Positions 55,711-64,000 of a stretch of DNA of 64,000 nt are shown one piece after another. Both the position numbers and the translations under genes were made by a program. This stretch comes from Symsagittifera roscoffensis (Eukaryota; Xenacoelomorpha; Acoela; Convolutidae): positions 55,198,312 to 55,262,311 of the forward strand of contig NC_087066.1 of NCBI RefSeq assembly GCF_963678635.1. Direction: 5' to 3'. Below the pieces are notes generated by a model, which did no database searches, had not been told where the DNA came from, and worked only from the letters and a program-made list of their open reading frames with translations. The stretch's first letter is position 1. Every line of letters begins with the position of its first letter.

Positions 55711-58700
55711 CGAAACTCCAGATGATGATGAAATCTTTCCTTTTATAGTAGATGCAACTACTGATAGAGGACAACACATATTTTGTAAAAATTTACTCTT
55801 AAATTTATTTGAACCCGGAATCAGTCCATGTAAAACAGAGTTCCCAGATGTAAAAATTAAAAGACAAATCATAGACCACTACCTAAAAGATATATGTAAC
55901 ATAACACAACCGTATGGAATCTACTCCATAGAATTCACCTCACCAAACCATAATCATAGGAAATATACAATTCAAACAGACGATCTTGATTTAGAATTTT
56001 CAAAAGTTTTTTCAGAATATATAAAAAGCATCCAATACCATAACTCACAAAGAGCAAACTCCATTTTCACCAATGAAGTTTTCGCAATAATATATAGTTA
56101 TATTTCGATATTAGAAAACGAAATCCCAATAACAAATGTCTCACCGACAGAAACATCTAAACATTTAAGAGTACGACATGAAATCACACTACTCTCTAGT
56201 TATTTAAACATTATTAAAGAAAATTTCACAAAGGACGAAGTTTCACAACATACAAAACACGATCTACAAAAAATTTTGGCATGGTTCATAATAGATTACT
56301 TCACACACAATATTGATTTAATTGCACAAGCAAGAAAAAATTTTAGACCCCAAAATTCGAACGATGATACCGCTATCACAGAACAATCAGATTATGTTTG
56401 GGACCCCGAATGGTCTCATCCCGCATTTATAAGCTTCCCACAATCAATCTCAAGTCAAGCAATAAGTACAATATCTTACATAAGAGATTATGTAAGAGTA
56501 ATACCCTTAACCATTGATGCAACACCATTAAACTATAATACATTTTTGCCCGATACACAAAATAATAGTTTAAACTCTACAGTCATACACAACGAAAACC
56601 TCAATGGAACTAGGAATCTTACTCAACAAGATATCCAGACACCATCACACTTCATAAATGAAGAAATTGTACACACAACAACTACACAACAAAGTATTTC
56701 ACCAATACGCCCAAATTTGACAACACCAAGAAATACAAATCCTTCACAAACACAGGTAACCTTACAATCAACCGTTAAACCTTCGGTTGCTCCAAAATAT
56801 TCACATATGGATTACCAAACATACAGACCCATGACAATACCATCAAAAACACGCAAAACATTCAGTAGAAACAACTTTCCAGACCATAATTATAATTATA
56901 CACATCCATCAAAAACAAATTACCAACCACGAAGAAATTTTAACCAGTATACAAGATCTCGAAACTGGGATAACCCAATGGCCCAACCTAATTCAATAAA
57001 TTTCCAAACGAATCCTCCACAGGATCACAGTGAAAATTACCCATTTTTTCAACAAAATAAAAATAAAAAACAAACATCTTATCAGATGGATTATTTATCC
57101 TCAGATGATGATTTCTTACAACCAGATATATTTGCACCATATACTCAAGAATATCGTGGACAAGGAATACAGAAAACACGTACAAATCATAGGAATTTTT
57201 CTCCACAACCGATAGATGCACAACATCAACAACCAATTCAACAACAAAATCCAATTAATACACAATCTTTTCAACCAATTCAACAACAAAATCCAATGAT
57301 TGCACACTCGTATCAACCAACACAAATGCAAAATGAAATACCACTCCCATATTATCTCCAACAACATGAAATAACAAGAAACCAACTTTCAAATTTTTCT
57401 CAAATGCCAAATGCAGCAGAATCATTACAAATGACAATGAATCCATACCTTATGGGTGGATCATCAATAACATCAAACAAGCCTTTAATGGTTTTCACAG
57501 GAACAGACCCTGAATACTCTGTAGAAGATTATTTAAATGCAGTAACAGCAAACTTGATTTTAAACATCGGACCTGAACCAATTAATACGCCACTACATCA
57601 AAACTGGATACATCGACGCACAGCGTTGATACAAACAACCTTAGATGGCGCAGCCCAAAAATGGTTTTCAGTACTACCTCTAGAAATAAAATCAAACTGG
57701 AAAAGGTTTACACAGGAATTTTCAAAAATGTTTGACTCCGAAAGAAACAAACAACAACCAAGAGTTTTATGTAATGAAATTCGCAGATTACCAAACGAAA
57801 CCATCAAGCAATTAGCAGTAAGAATAGAAACACTAGTTCGAAAAGCATATTCACTAAATACACACGACTATAAAAACACAAAGATGACAGAAATCTTAAT
57901 GATGACCTTAACACCACAATTAAGGAAAAAAGCAATAAAAAAGAGAGCATCCCATCCTTCCTCAATTCGAGAACCCGATTTAGATTTTCGAAAACTAGTA
58001 GACAAATTAGAACAAGCAGAAATCACAATGAAACTAGAAGAAACGGAAAATCTGAAATTACAATACCTTAACAGAATTGAAACAACTTCCACTAATATTA
58101 ATAATATACAGGAATCAGACACAGACCTCGTTGAAAAAATCACTGAAATACTCAATATTTATGAAAAGAGCCCAAACTTTAAAGGCAAACCATCTTTCAA
58201 AAAATGGTGTAATTATTGCCGACGATACGGACATAGTATTTCCGAATGTAGACAAAAACAGCAAGATAGTCAAAATAAACCTCAAAAATACAAAGAACCA
58301 AATAAGTCATTTTATCAATATATGAAGAAAGATCAAAATCTACCAAACAAAAATGTATATAGCAACAATAGTTCCGGAAAACCCCTTCCGAACAATACAA
58401 GCTATACAAGAAATCAATCCCCATATAACTCAAGTTATAGAGTAAGATCGCCAGAACGAAGAAACACACAAAATTCATCACAAAATCACTACAATAGACC
58501 AAATAGTAGAAATAACTACTCCAGATCTAATTCAAACACAACACAGTTTGCTTCTAGATCTAATTCCCAATCACGAAATAGATACTATCAAAACAATCAA
58601 TCACGAAACTCATCATATAATAGAAATAGAAACTATTCCAATAATCGAAATAGAAGTTATTCGAACAATCGAAATCAATATTATCAAAATAACCGATCAA

Positions 58701-60616
58701 GAAATAACTCATATAACAGACCAAACAACAATTATCAAAATAGATCGCGAAATAATTCACAAAATCGACATTCAAGTTATAATAATCGTCATAGAAATTA
58801 TTTCCAATCACCACACCGGAATAATAATCACTATAATAACTCTAATAATCGTCACAGAAGTAGTACACCTAAACATCAAAGACAAATCAATCAAGTACAG
58901 TCTAACCCAGAAAAAACATCAGACCCTCCAGGTATTGATGACACAGTAACTGATACGTTACAACTCAATCAAATAAACTGTACATCATCAGATTCAGAAA
59001 GCGACACAGAAAACACTCTTTCTATCAATATGATAAAAGTCGAAAATGACTATGAATCTGTCATATATGAACAACCTTTTTCATCACACATATATGAAAA
59101 TCAATCAGAATTTCTTCAAAATTATTACACTACACCCATAAATTCCACACCAACGACGCAAGAAACGAATGCAATTAACACTACAAATCAACCCAATAAA
59201 AATGTCAAAACAAAATGCTTGAACACAAACCACATCTATCAAAATATACAAAAAGAACAACCCAAAGAAAAAATTTGGACAATACCATTTCTATTAGAAA
59301 GCCCAAGAAACAAAGAATTTCAACCACCAGACCTTGAAATCGATTTTTTAATTGATTCAGGAGCAGAATCAAACATAATAAACATTCCCACATGGAATGA
59401 AATAAAAACTTTACACCCAAAGCTAACACCTCTTGAAACCTCCAGTAAGCTAGCAACAGCACAGGGATCAACATTGATAAACTACGGAAAAATCCAATTA
59501 TTTCTCCTCCCCACCAGAACAATGGAGCAAAGCAAAATTTTAAATAAGCCATTTAAACAAATATTCCATATCACTGATATTAAATATAATATCATTGGAA
59601 TACCATTTATTTCAAAGTATATACCAACAATTAACATACTAAATAGTAAAATATTAATCAAAGATAAGTATACAAAAACAAAAGAAACATCTTTAACATT
59701 TTTTCAAAGATTAAATAAACAACCACCATTCTTTTCAAAATTCTACCCGATATTTAACCAACAAAGAAAACACTTGAAACCACTATCAGGAAACATCTAT
59801 AATTTTTCAATTAAACAAGTTCACCAATATGATAAGGAACAAAACAAACAAAAATTTTATATGTCAGATTTTGAATTCAAACCTATTCATAAATTTTTCA
59901 AAATCACAATCTCTTCAATAAAATATTTGAAAAATTCGAATTCAGATATCATTTCCTTACATGTCTATAACAACACACCTTACCAAGTAACATTACCTTT
60001 AGGACTTTTAGGATATTGCGAAACCAACGCTACAATATCACCAATACACGAAAAAGCCTATCGCGTAAATAATATACTCCAATTATTAGATATCTGCCAA
60101 TCTACAATTCTTAATGAAGAATTATCTATAAATAATATAATAAGTCACGAAAACAGAAATACGGATTATTTCACAAAAACTCCATATTTCAAACCTACAT
60201 TCAACATAAGTAACTACACAGAGGACCAACAAAAATTTTTAACAATGTTTAATTTCCAACATTCACAAATAACACAAGACGAATTTGAAAAGTTAGCCAA
60301 ACAGCTAATTAAATATTCATCAGTCTATGCAACCTCAAAATTCGATGTTGGCAAAATCAGTTCATCACTACATCTCCCGTTAAAACCAGACGCAGTTTTC
60401 AAAAAACAGAGAGCAAGTAAAGTACCAATTCACTTACATGATAAAGTAAACAGATTACTCGATATTTTAGAACAGTACAATATTATCTCACCAGTTAATA
60501 AAGAAGAACAACCAAAAGGCAACACATTTATCAACCCCGTTATAATTCTAGCTAAAGGAGAATCATTAAAAATCGTTCTCGATGCTAGATACCTCAATTC
60601 ACTCATAGATGAATGA
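55685..60616 (+). CDS. Gag-protease-RT (N-terminal part) polyprotein of gypsy element 2
   Basis: 1643 codons from ATG 55685 to a TGA at 60614-60616. Residues about 1-560: N-terminal Gag extension with Gln/Asn-rich stretches. About 600-800: Gag core with EDYLNAVTANLI and DGAAQKWFSVLP. Residues 842-855: zinc knuckle CNYCRRYGHSISEC. About 890-1080: extreme Asn/Arg/Ser/Tyr-rich low-complexity region. Residue 1224: protease Asp in LIDSGAESN. From about 1560: RT start with INPVIILAKG and VLDARYLNS. The stop interrupts RT just after that motif where family members continue, so it is most likely a recent lesion. Gag and pol share one frame. Confidence 0.88.
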   Translation: MSSTHTPGDETPDDDEIFPFIVDATTDRGQHIFCKNLLLNLFEPGISPCKTEFPDVKIKRQIIDHYLKDICNITQPYGIYSIEFTSPNHNHRKYTIQTDDLDLEFSKVFSEYIKSIQYHNSQRANSIFTNEVFAIIYSYISILENEIPITNVSPTETSKHLRVRHEITLLSSYLNIIKENFTKDEVSQHTKHDLQKILAWFIIDYFTHNIDLIAQARKNFRPQNSNDDTAITEQSDYVWDPEWSHPAFISFPQSISSQAISTISYIRDYVRVIPLTIDATPLNYNTFLPDTQNNSLNSTVIHNENLNGTRNLTQQDIQTPSHFINEEIVHTTTTQQSISPIRPNLTTPRNTNPSQTQVTLQSTVKPSVAPKYSHMDYQTYRPMTIPSKTRKTFSRNNFPDHNYNYTHPSKTNYQPRRNFNQYTRSRNWDNPMAQPNSINFQTNPPQDHSENYPFFQQNKNKKQTSYQMDYLSSDDDFLQPDIFAPYTQEYRGQGIQKTRTNHRNFSPQPIDAQHQQPIQQQNPINTQSFQPIQQQNPMIAHSYQPTQMQNEIPLPYYLQQHEITRNQLSNFSQMPNAAESLQMTMNPYLMGGSSITSNKPLMVFTGTDPEYSVEDYLNAVTANLILNIGPEPINTPLHQNWIHRRTALIQTTLDGAAQKWFSVLPLEIKSNWKRFTQEFSKMFDSERNKQQPRVLCNEIRRLPNETIKQLAVRIETLVRKAYSLNTHDYKNTKMTEILMMTLTPQLRKKAIKKRASHPSSIREPDLDFRKLVDKLEQAEITMKLEETENLKLQYLNRIETTSTNINNIQESDTDLVEKITEILNIYEKSPNFKGKPSFKKWCNYCRRYGHSISECRQKQQDSQNKPQKYKEPNKSFYQYMKKDQNLPNKNVYSNNSSGKPLPNNTSYTRNQSPYNSSYRVRSPERRNTQNSSQNHYNRPNSRNNYSRSNSNTTQFASRSNSQSRNRYYQNNQSRNSSYNRNRNYSNNRNRSYSNNRNQYYQNNRSRNNSYNRPNNNYQNRSRNNSQNRHSSYNNRHRNYFQSPHRNNNHYNNSNNRHRSSTPKHQRQINQVQSNPEKTSDPPGIDDTVTDTLQLNQINCTSSDSESDTENTLSINMIKVENDYESVIYEQPFSSHIYENQSEFLQNYYTTPINSTPTTQETNAINTTNQPNKNVKTKCLNTNHIYQNIQKEQPKEKIWTIPFLLESPRNKEFQPPDLEIDFLIDSGAESNIINIPTWNEIKTLHPKLTPLETSSKLATAQGSTLINYGKIQLFLLPTRTMEQSKILNKPFKQIFHITDIKYNIIGIPFISKYIPTINILNSKILIKDKYTKTKETSLTFFQRLNKQPPFFSKFYPIFNQQRKHLKPLSGNIYNFSIKQVHQYDKEQNKQKFYMSDFEFKPIHKFFKITISSIKYLKNSNSDIISLHVYNNTPYQVTLPLGLLGYCETNATISPIHEKAYRVNNILQLLDICQSTILNEELSINNIISHENRNTDYFTKTPYFKPTFNISNYTEDQQKFLTMFNFQHSQITQDEFEKLAKQLIKYSSVYATSKFDVGKISSSLHLPLKPDAVFKKQRASKVPIHLHDKVNRLLDILEQYNIISPVNKEEQPKGNTFINPVIILAKGESLKIVLDARYLNSLIDE

Positions 60617-61972
60617 AAATGTAATTGGCCCATTGAACCAATACAAGTTATTTTAACAAAAATAAACGGCAAATACTTTACAAACGCCGATATGAATAGT
60701 GCATACAATCAAATGCCACTAGATGAACAATCACGATGTTTAACACAATTTGTTATCGGAAACCAACAATATGAATTCAACCGCTTATTCTATGGAATAT
60801 CCATAGGACCAGCAGCATTTTCAGCTTTTATGAGCAAAATTTTCAGACCACTAATACTCAAGAAAAACGCAATCACCTATTTAGACGATGTTTTTATGCA
60901 ATCACAAACAAAAGACGAGATGTTCAATGTTTTAGAAAAATATCACCAAATACTTCAGAACGAAAATCTGAAGGCCGCCCCCGATAAATCACACTTCTTT
61001 TTGACAAGAGTTAAATTCTTAGGACATAATATAGAAAGAAAAACAATTACTCCACTGAAATCACGCATTGACGCTATTCAAAAACTTCAACCGCCAACAA
61101 ATAAAAAGAAAATCCAAGAATTTCTTGGAATGTTAAACTTTTTAAGTAAATATGTTTATAAAATGCAATTATATCTACGACCATTTTATAACATCCTTAG
61201 ACAACAAAATAATTTTGAATGGAATACAGAACATCAAGCACGATTCGAAGAAATAAAGAAACTTTTAACTGAACAAATTTCAAACACAATTCCAGACCCT
61301 GATCAACCATTTTATGCAATGTGCGATGCTTCGAACTTTGGCATCGGCGCAGCACTATTACAATCACATAATGGTACAAATAAAATGAACCTGATATCAG
61401 CAAATTCCCGATTATTCACTCAAGCAGAGCTACGACTCTCAACTCTAATGAGAGAATGTACAGCCATAATATACACACTGACAGAATATGAATTTCTGAT
61501 ACTTGGATCAAAACATCACACAGTTTTGTTCACAGACCATAAACCAATCATCTTTCTCTTTACACAGAAATCTAACCCAAACCACCGAGTTTACAGATTT
61601 CAACTAATTCTAATGAAATTTCCAAACTTACATATAGTTTGGACTGCAGGAAAAAATCTTGCATTACCCGACACCTTAAGTCGAAATACACCACCTGAAT
61701 TACTTACACGAAAAACAACAGTTGAAATACCCAAAAACATAAAATTCTACCTTGCAGAAAACGAAACATCACCCCGATTGGAATGCAAATATGCAGTAAA
61801 AACTGATATTGAACAATCACAAATAAATAGTTTACAACATTTCCCACTTTATTTAGATTGTCAAAATAATCATTATGAAGTTGATCTACTTGGAACATCA
61901 ACTTTCAAACCAATCCCATATTCTCAATGGATAAAAAACAACACCAAACTAAAAATGACCATTTTCCACTAA
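60617..61972 (+). CDS. RT core and RNase H of gypsy element 2 (same frame, after the TGA)
   Basis: Continues in the frame of the upstream polyprotein. FTNADMNSAYNQMPL holds the first RT Asp, TYLDDVFMQS the active-site YLDD (about 60878). Then the thumb (FLGMLNFLSKYV) and RNase H with YAMCDASNFGIGAALLQS, TLMRECTAIIYTL and FTDHKP. A new start is possible at ATG 60692, but RT would then lack its fingers. Ends at TAA 61970-61972, overlapping the integrase frame by 46 bases. Confidence 0.88.
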   Translation, partial: KCNWPIEPIQVILTKINGKYFTNADMNSAYNQMPLDEQSRCLTQFVIGNQQYEFNRLFYGISIGPAAFSAFMSKIFRPLILKKNAITYLDDVFMQSQTKDEMFNVLEKYHQILQNENLKAAPDKSHFFLTRVKFLGHNIERKTITPLKSRIDAIQKLQPPTNKKKIQEFLGMLNFLSKYVYKMQLYLRPFYNILRQQNNFEWNTEHQARFEEIKKLLTEQISNTIPDPDQPFYAMCDASNFGIGAALLQSHNGTNKMNLISANSRLFTQAELRLSTLMRECTAIIYTLTEYEFLILGSKHHTVLFTDHKPIIFLFTQKSNPNHRVYRFQLILMKFPNLHIVWTAGKNLALPDTLSRNTPPELLTRKTTVEIPKNIKFYLAENETSPRLECKYAVKTDIEQSQINSLQHFPLYLDCQNNHYEVDLLGTSTFKPIPYSQWIKNNTKLKMTIFH

Positions 61973-63873
61973 TTGAAAAAGAAAATTTAACTGATAAAGT
62001 AAATTTATCAGGACCACAAACAAACGATTCAAAATACACAATAAATCAAGTTTTTGACCTCCATGACCCATTAGATACAATACTTTTATCTAAATTCGAA
62101 ATTGAAAACATTTTTCTCCCTCCAACAGAAACAATTACAATTTCAACACTAAAACAATACCAAAATCTTGACCCAATAATTCGACAACTAAAATCATGGC
62201 ACAAATATAAAACTAAACCTATCAAGGCAGATTCAACCATTCTAGGAAACAAAACACTCCTCCGATACTTTCGCAAATTTAATAACATAACAATTAATGA
62301 AACTACAGACCTTTTAGAGTATAACTTAAATGAATCTACAGTCCCTTGTCTCCCTTTAAGTATGATTCTCATAGCTTTTAATATTTCACATACACAAAAT
62401 ATTAAAGGACACTCTGGATCAGAAAAAACATATTCAAATTTTATACAAAACTTTTACTTCCCAAATGCACCAATTTGGATAAAAGTACTATGCAATGATT
62501 GTATAGTATGTCAACTAAATAAGCCTTACCCAAATCAAAAACAAATAGCACAAAAACAAGATTTTAAAGGACAAAGTTTGTACTTTAATCATCGTATCTC
62601 ATTTGATACTAAAGGACCAATTTCACCCTCATCAGAAGGAAACTCCTACATTATGGTAATTGTTGACGCATTTACACATTATGTAGCACTTAACCCAGTA
62701 CCACATTGTAACGCTTATTATGCGTACACAACGTTTTATGAACACTGGATAGCAAAATTTGGACTACCAGAAATTTTAGTTACAGACAACGGTACAGAAT
62801 TCATAAATAATGAAATCATCACACTATGTCATTTATATAACATTAAACACAAACCACGTACATCTCACGCACCTTGGACAAACGGCTTAGTCGAAGGTAT
62901 GAACCGTTCATTACAAGAATATCTTAGATGTATCATCAACGGAAATGATACAAGATATACCGAATGGTCAGCAGATGTAAAATTATTTCCCTTAGCATAT
63001 AATTCACAAATTACGACAACTTTAGGAATGTCACCATACGAAATGGTTTTTAACCAAAAGCCACGCAAACCAATAATGTTTACAGCAAATTCTCATAAAA
63101 ACGCACAAGGTTATTGTCAACCAAATAAAGACTCAATTTGTTATAACCTCCCATTACATACGCACGATGAAGATCATTTTCATCACCCACAAATTCTTAA
63201 ACTAGCCTCCGGTACACACACCGAATGGATTTTAAATAGAGATAAAAAACACAATGAAATTTATCAAAAAATAACAAAAAAATTATTACAAAGACAAAAT
63301 ATTAATGAACAAATCAATTCACGTTTTACACCAGCTTCCGATTTAAAAAATGGAACATTTGTTTTAATACCTAATTTTAATACTCACAAAGGAATTTCTA
63401 AAAAATTACAACCCCTCCGAAAAGGACCCTATCAAATAATTGCAAAACCCACAGATGTCACATATAAAATTATCGACTCAAACAAAAAAGAAATCGTTCA
63501 ACATCGAAACAACCTATTACCTTATTACCCAAAAGAATACGCACTCCGCGAATTAACTCAATTATATTCTTTCACAGGATTAAAAATCATTCAAAACGAA
63601 CCACATTTGAAAAACACAGAACAAAATGATAACCCCACCGAAAATCAAAACACAAAACCAATCGCCACCAAAAACAATACAAAAAACCTAGACCATAAAG
63701 AATCCCCAAAACAAAGAAAAAATAGAAAAATGACCGAACAAATAATACCCCAAGAACATATCGACAAATCAGAACATAGAAAAACAACAAAACTCCGAAA
63801 TCAACCACGTAAAAACTACAAAATATTCATCCCCCAATCTAAAATATTAAAGAAAGTGGAATTTCAAAAGTAA
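61927..63873 (+). CDS. Integrase of gypsy element 2 (-1 frame)
   Basis: 648 codons counting from ATG 61927, in the -1 frame relative to RT-RNase H. HHCC finger: H in ISHTQNIKGHSG and C in LCNDCIVCQL. Catalytic D in SFDTKGP, D in VTDNGTEF, E in NGLVEGMNRS. A GPY module with LRKGPYQII follows, then a Lys/Asn-rich tail ending at TAA 63871-63873. The enzyme inserts the cDNA into the host genome. Whether it is joined to RT by frameshifting at the A AAA AAC site (61933-61939) or by a sequencing slip is open. Confidence 0.87.
   Translation: MDKKQHQTKNDHFPLIEKENLTDKVNLSGPQTNDSKYTINQVFDLHDPLDTILLSKFEIENIFLPPTETITISTLKQYQNLDPIIRQLKSWHKYKTKPIKADSTILGNKTLLRYFRKFNNITINETTDLLEYNLNESTVPCLPLSMILIAFNISHTQNIKGHSGSEKTYSNFIQNFYFPNAPIWIKVLCNDCIVCQLNKPYPNQKQIAQKQDFKGQSLYFNHRISFDTKGPISPSSEGNSYIMVIVDAFTHYVALNPVPHCNAYYAYTTFYEHWIAKFGLPEILVTDNGTEFINNEIITLCHLYNIKHKPRTSHAPWTNGLVEGMNRSLQEYLRCIINGNDTRYTEWSADVKLFPLAYNSQITTTLGMSPYEMVFNQKPRKPIMFTANSHKNAQGYCQPNKDSICYNLPLHTHDEDHFHHPQILKLASGTHTEWILNRDKKHNEIYQKITKKLLQRQNINEQINSRFTPASDLKNGTFVLIPNFNTHKGISKKLQPLRKGPYQIIAKPTDVTYKIIDSNKKEIVQHRNNLLPYYPKEYALRELTQLYSFTGLKIIQNEPHLKNTEQNDNPTENQNTKPIATKNNTKNLDHKESPKQRKNRKMTEQIIPQEHIDKSEHRKTTKLRNQPRKNYKIFIPQSKILKKVEFQK
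61933..61939 (+). promoter_or_regulatory. A AAA AAC heptamer in the correct phase for -1 frameshifting
   Basis: In the RT-RNase H frame the codons are AAA (61934-61936) and AAC (61937-61939), giving the classical X-XXY-YYZ slippery site inside the 46-base overlap with the -1 integrase frame. I did not find a clear stem-loop or pseudoknot 5-9 bases downstream by eye. The same A6 run is a typical place for a missing base in long reads. Confidence 0.45.
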
Positions 63874-64000
63874 TTTTAACTTTATACTTCACAATCTTGA
63901 AACCTCCGAAACATTTTTCATTTACATTTTTCAAAATAACATGCTGACACGTACGCAATAATTCTAGTTCAAAATAGACCAATAGGATTCATCCAATCCG
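63874..64000 (+). other. 3' untranslated part of gypsy element 2
   Basis: No polypurine tract or LTR start is evident before the window ends. Confidence 0.5.

Larger units (their letters stand above)
53692..64000 (+). mobile_element. Second Ty3/gypsy element, largely intact, 3' end beyond the window
   Basis: Order: probable LTR, 1.7-kb leader with short frames, Gag, CCHC knuckle, protease, RT, RNase H, integrase with HHCC finger, D-D-E core and GPY motif. This order (RT-RNase H-integrase) is that of Ty3/gypsy. Coding length is about 8.2 kb with only one stop and one frame change, so it is much younger than the array at 30284. It is not closely related to that array: LTR, Gag and protease all differ. 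The sense strand is very A-rich. The 3' LTR lies outside, so LTR age cannot be read here. Confidence 0.9.

Noticed and set aside
58197-58814. Long minus-strand and other-frame open stretches inside gag
   Set aside because: They mirror the A-rich, low-complexity gag strand; codon content is Tyr/Phe/Asn only and no motif is present.
30580-60616. TGA as a sense codon (alternative genetic code), since two unrelated gypsy elements have lone in-frame TGA
   Set aside because: The two sites would need different amino acids (Trp-like in one, another residue in the other), and the LINE ORF1 start is preceded by a normal TGA. The host exons use no internal TGA.

Overview
This is eukaryotic, animal nuclear DNA: AT-rich, with spliced genes, GT-AG introns (plus one GC-AG intron) and many transposable elements. 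The two host genes are a Na+/H+ exchanger of the NHE3/NHE2 type and a seven-helix receptor whose ectodomain has a somatomedin-B module and two 'CALCN' cysteine motifs. That receptor layout is known from invertebrates, especially lophotrochozoans and some deuterostomes. I read the window as an invertebrate genome and cannot name the species. Several single-base breaks in otherwise conserved coding sequence fall in T or A homopolymers, which looks like long-read assembly.

Layout. 1-659 (minus): ORF1 of a non-LTR retrotransposon with a PHD-type zinc finger, running off the left edge. 1425-7301 (plus): five exons of the Na+/H+ exchanger; the N-terminal exons lie to the left. 7302-10137: convergent intergenic DNA with degenerate repeats. 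10138-40331 (minus): five exons of the receptor, from the 3' end at 10138 to the somatomedin-B exon at 40331; the signal-peptide exon was not found. The 17.5-kb intron between its first two visible exons holds a Ty3/gypsy array of three identical-length LTRs and two internal regions (30284-39947), bounded by one 5-bp target duplication (AAAAC). 40332-48172: repeat-rich DNA with no recognisable gene. 48173-51872: a nearly exact 1850-bp tandem duplication. 52455-52654: a 200-N scaffold gap, so linkage to the right part is not proven. About 53692 to beyond 64000: a second, much better preserved Ty3/gypsy element with a long leader, gag-protease-RT-RNase H and an integrase frame.

Non-coding DNA is filled with short non-autonomous elements. 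These are a hAT-like MITE (CAGGGGCGGAT termini, one copy with a perfect 8-bp target duplication), a second inverted-repeat family (TGTTCCGACT...AGTCGGAACA), a third with CGCGAAGGACCGAATGCGCG termini that has turned into a minisatellite next to an exchanger exon, and a SINE-like family with tRNA-like internal boxes and a 3' hairpin. There are also several local tandem duplications.

I see no operon, CRISPR array or defence-type system. The points most worth following are the three-LTR array inside the receptor intron, the shared and private lesions in its two internal copies, the better preserved gypsy element with its in-frame slippery heptamer between RNase H and integrase, and the receptor itself. 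Splice sites were chosen by reading-frame phase and by family alignment from memory, not by computation.
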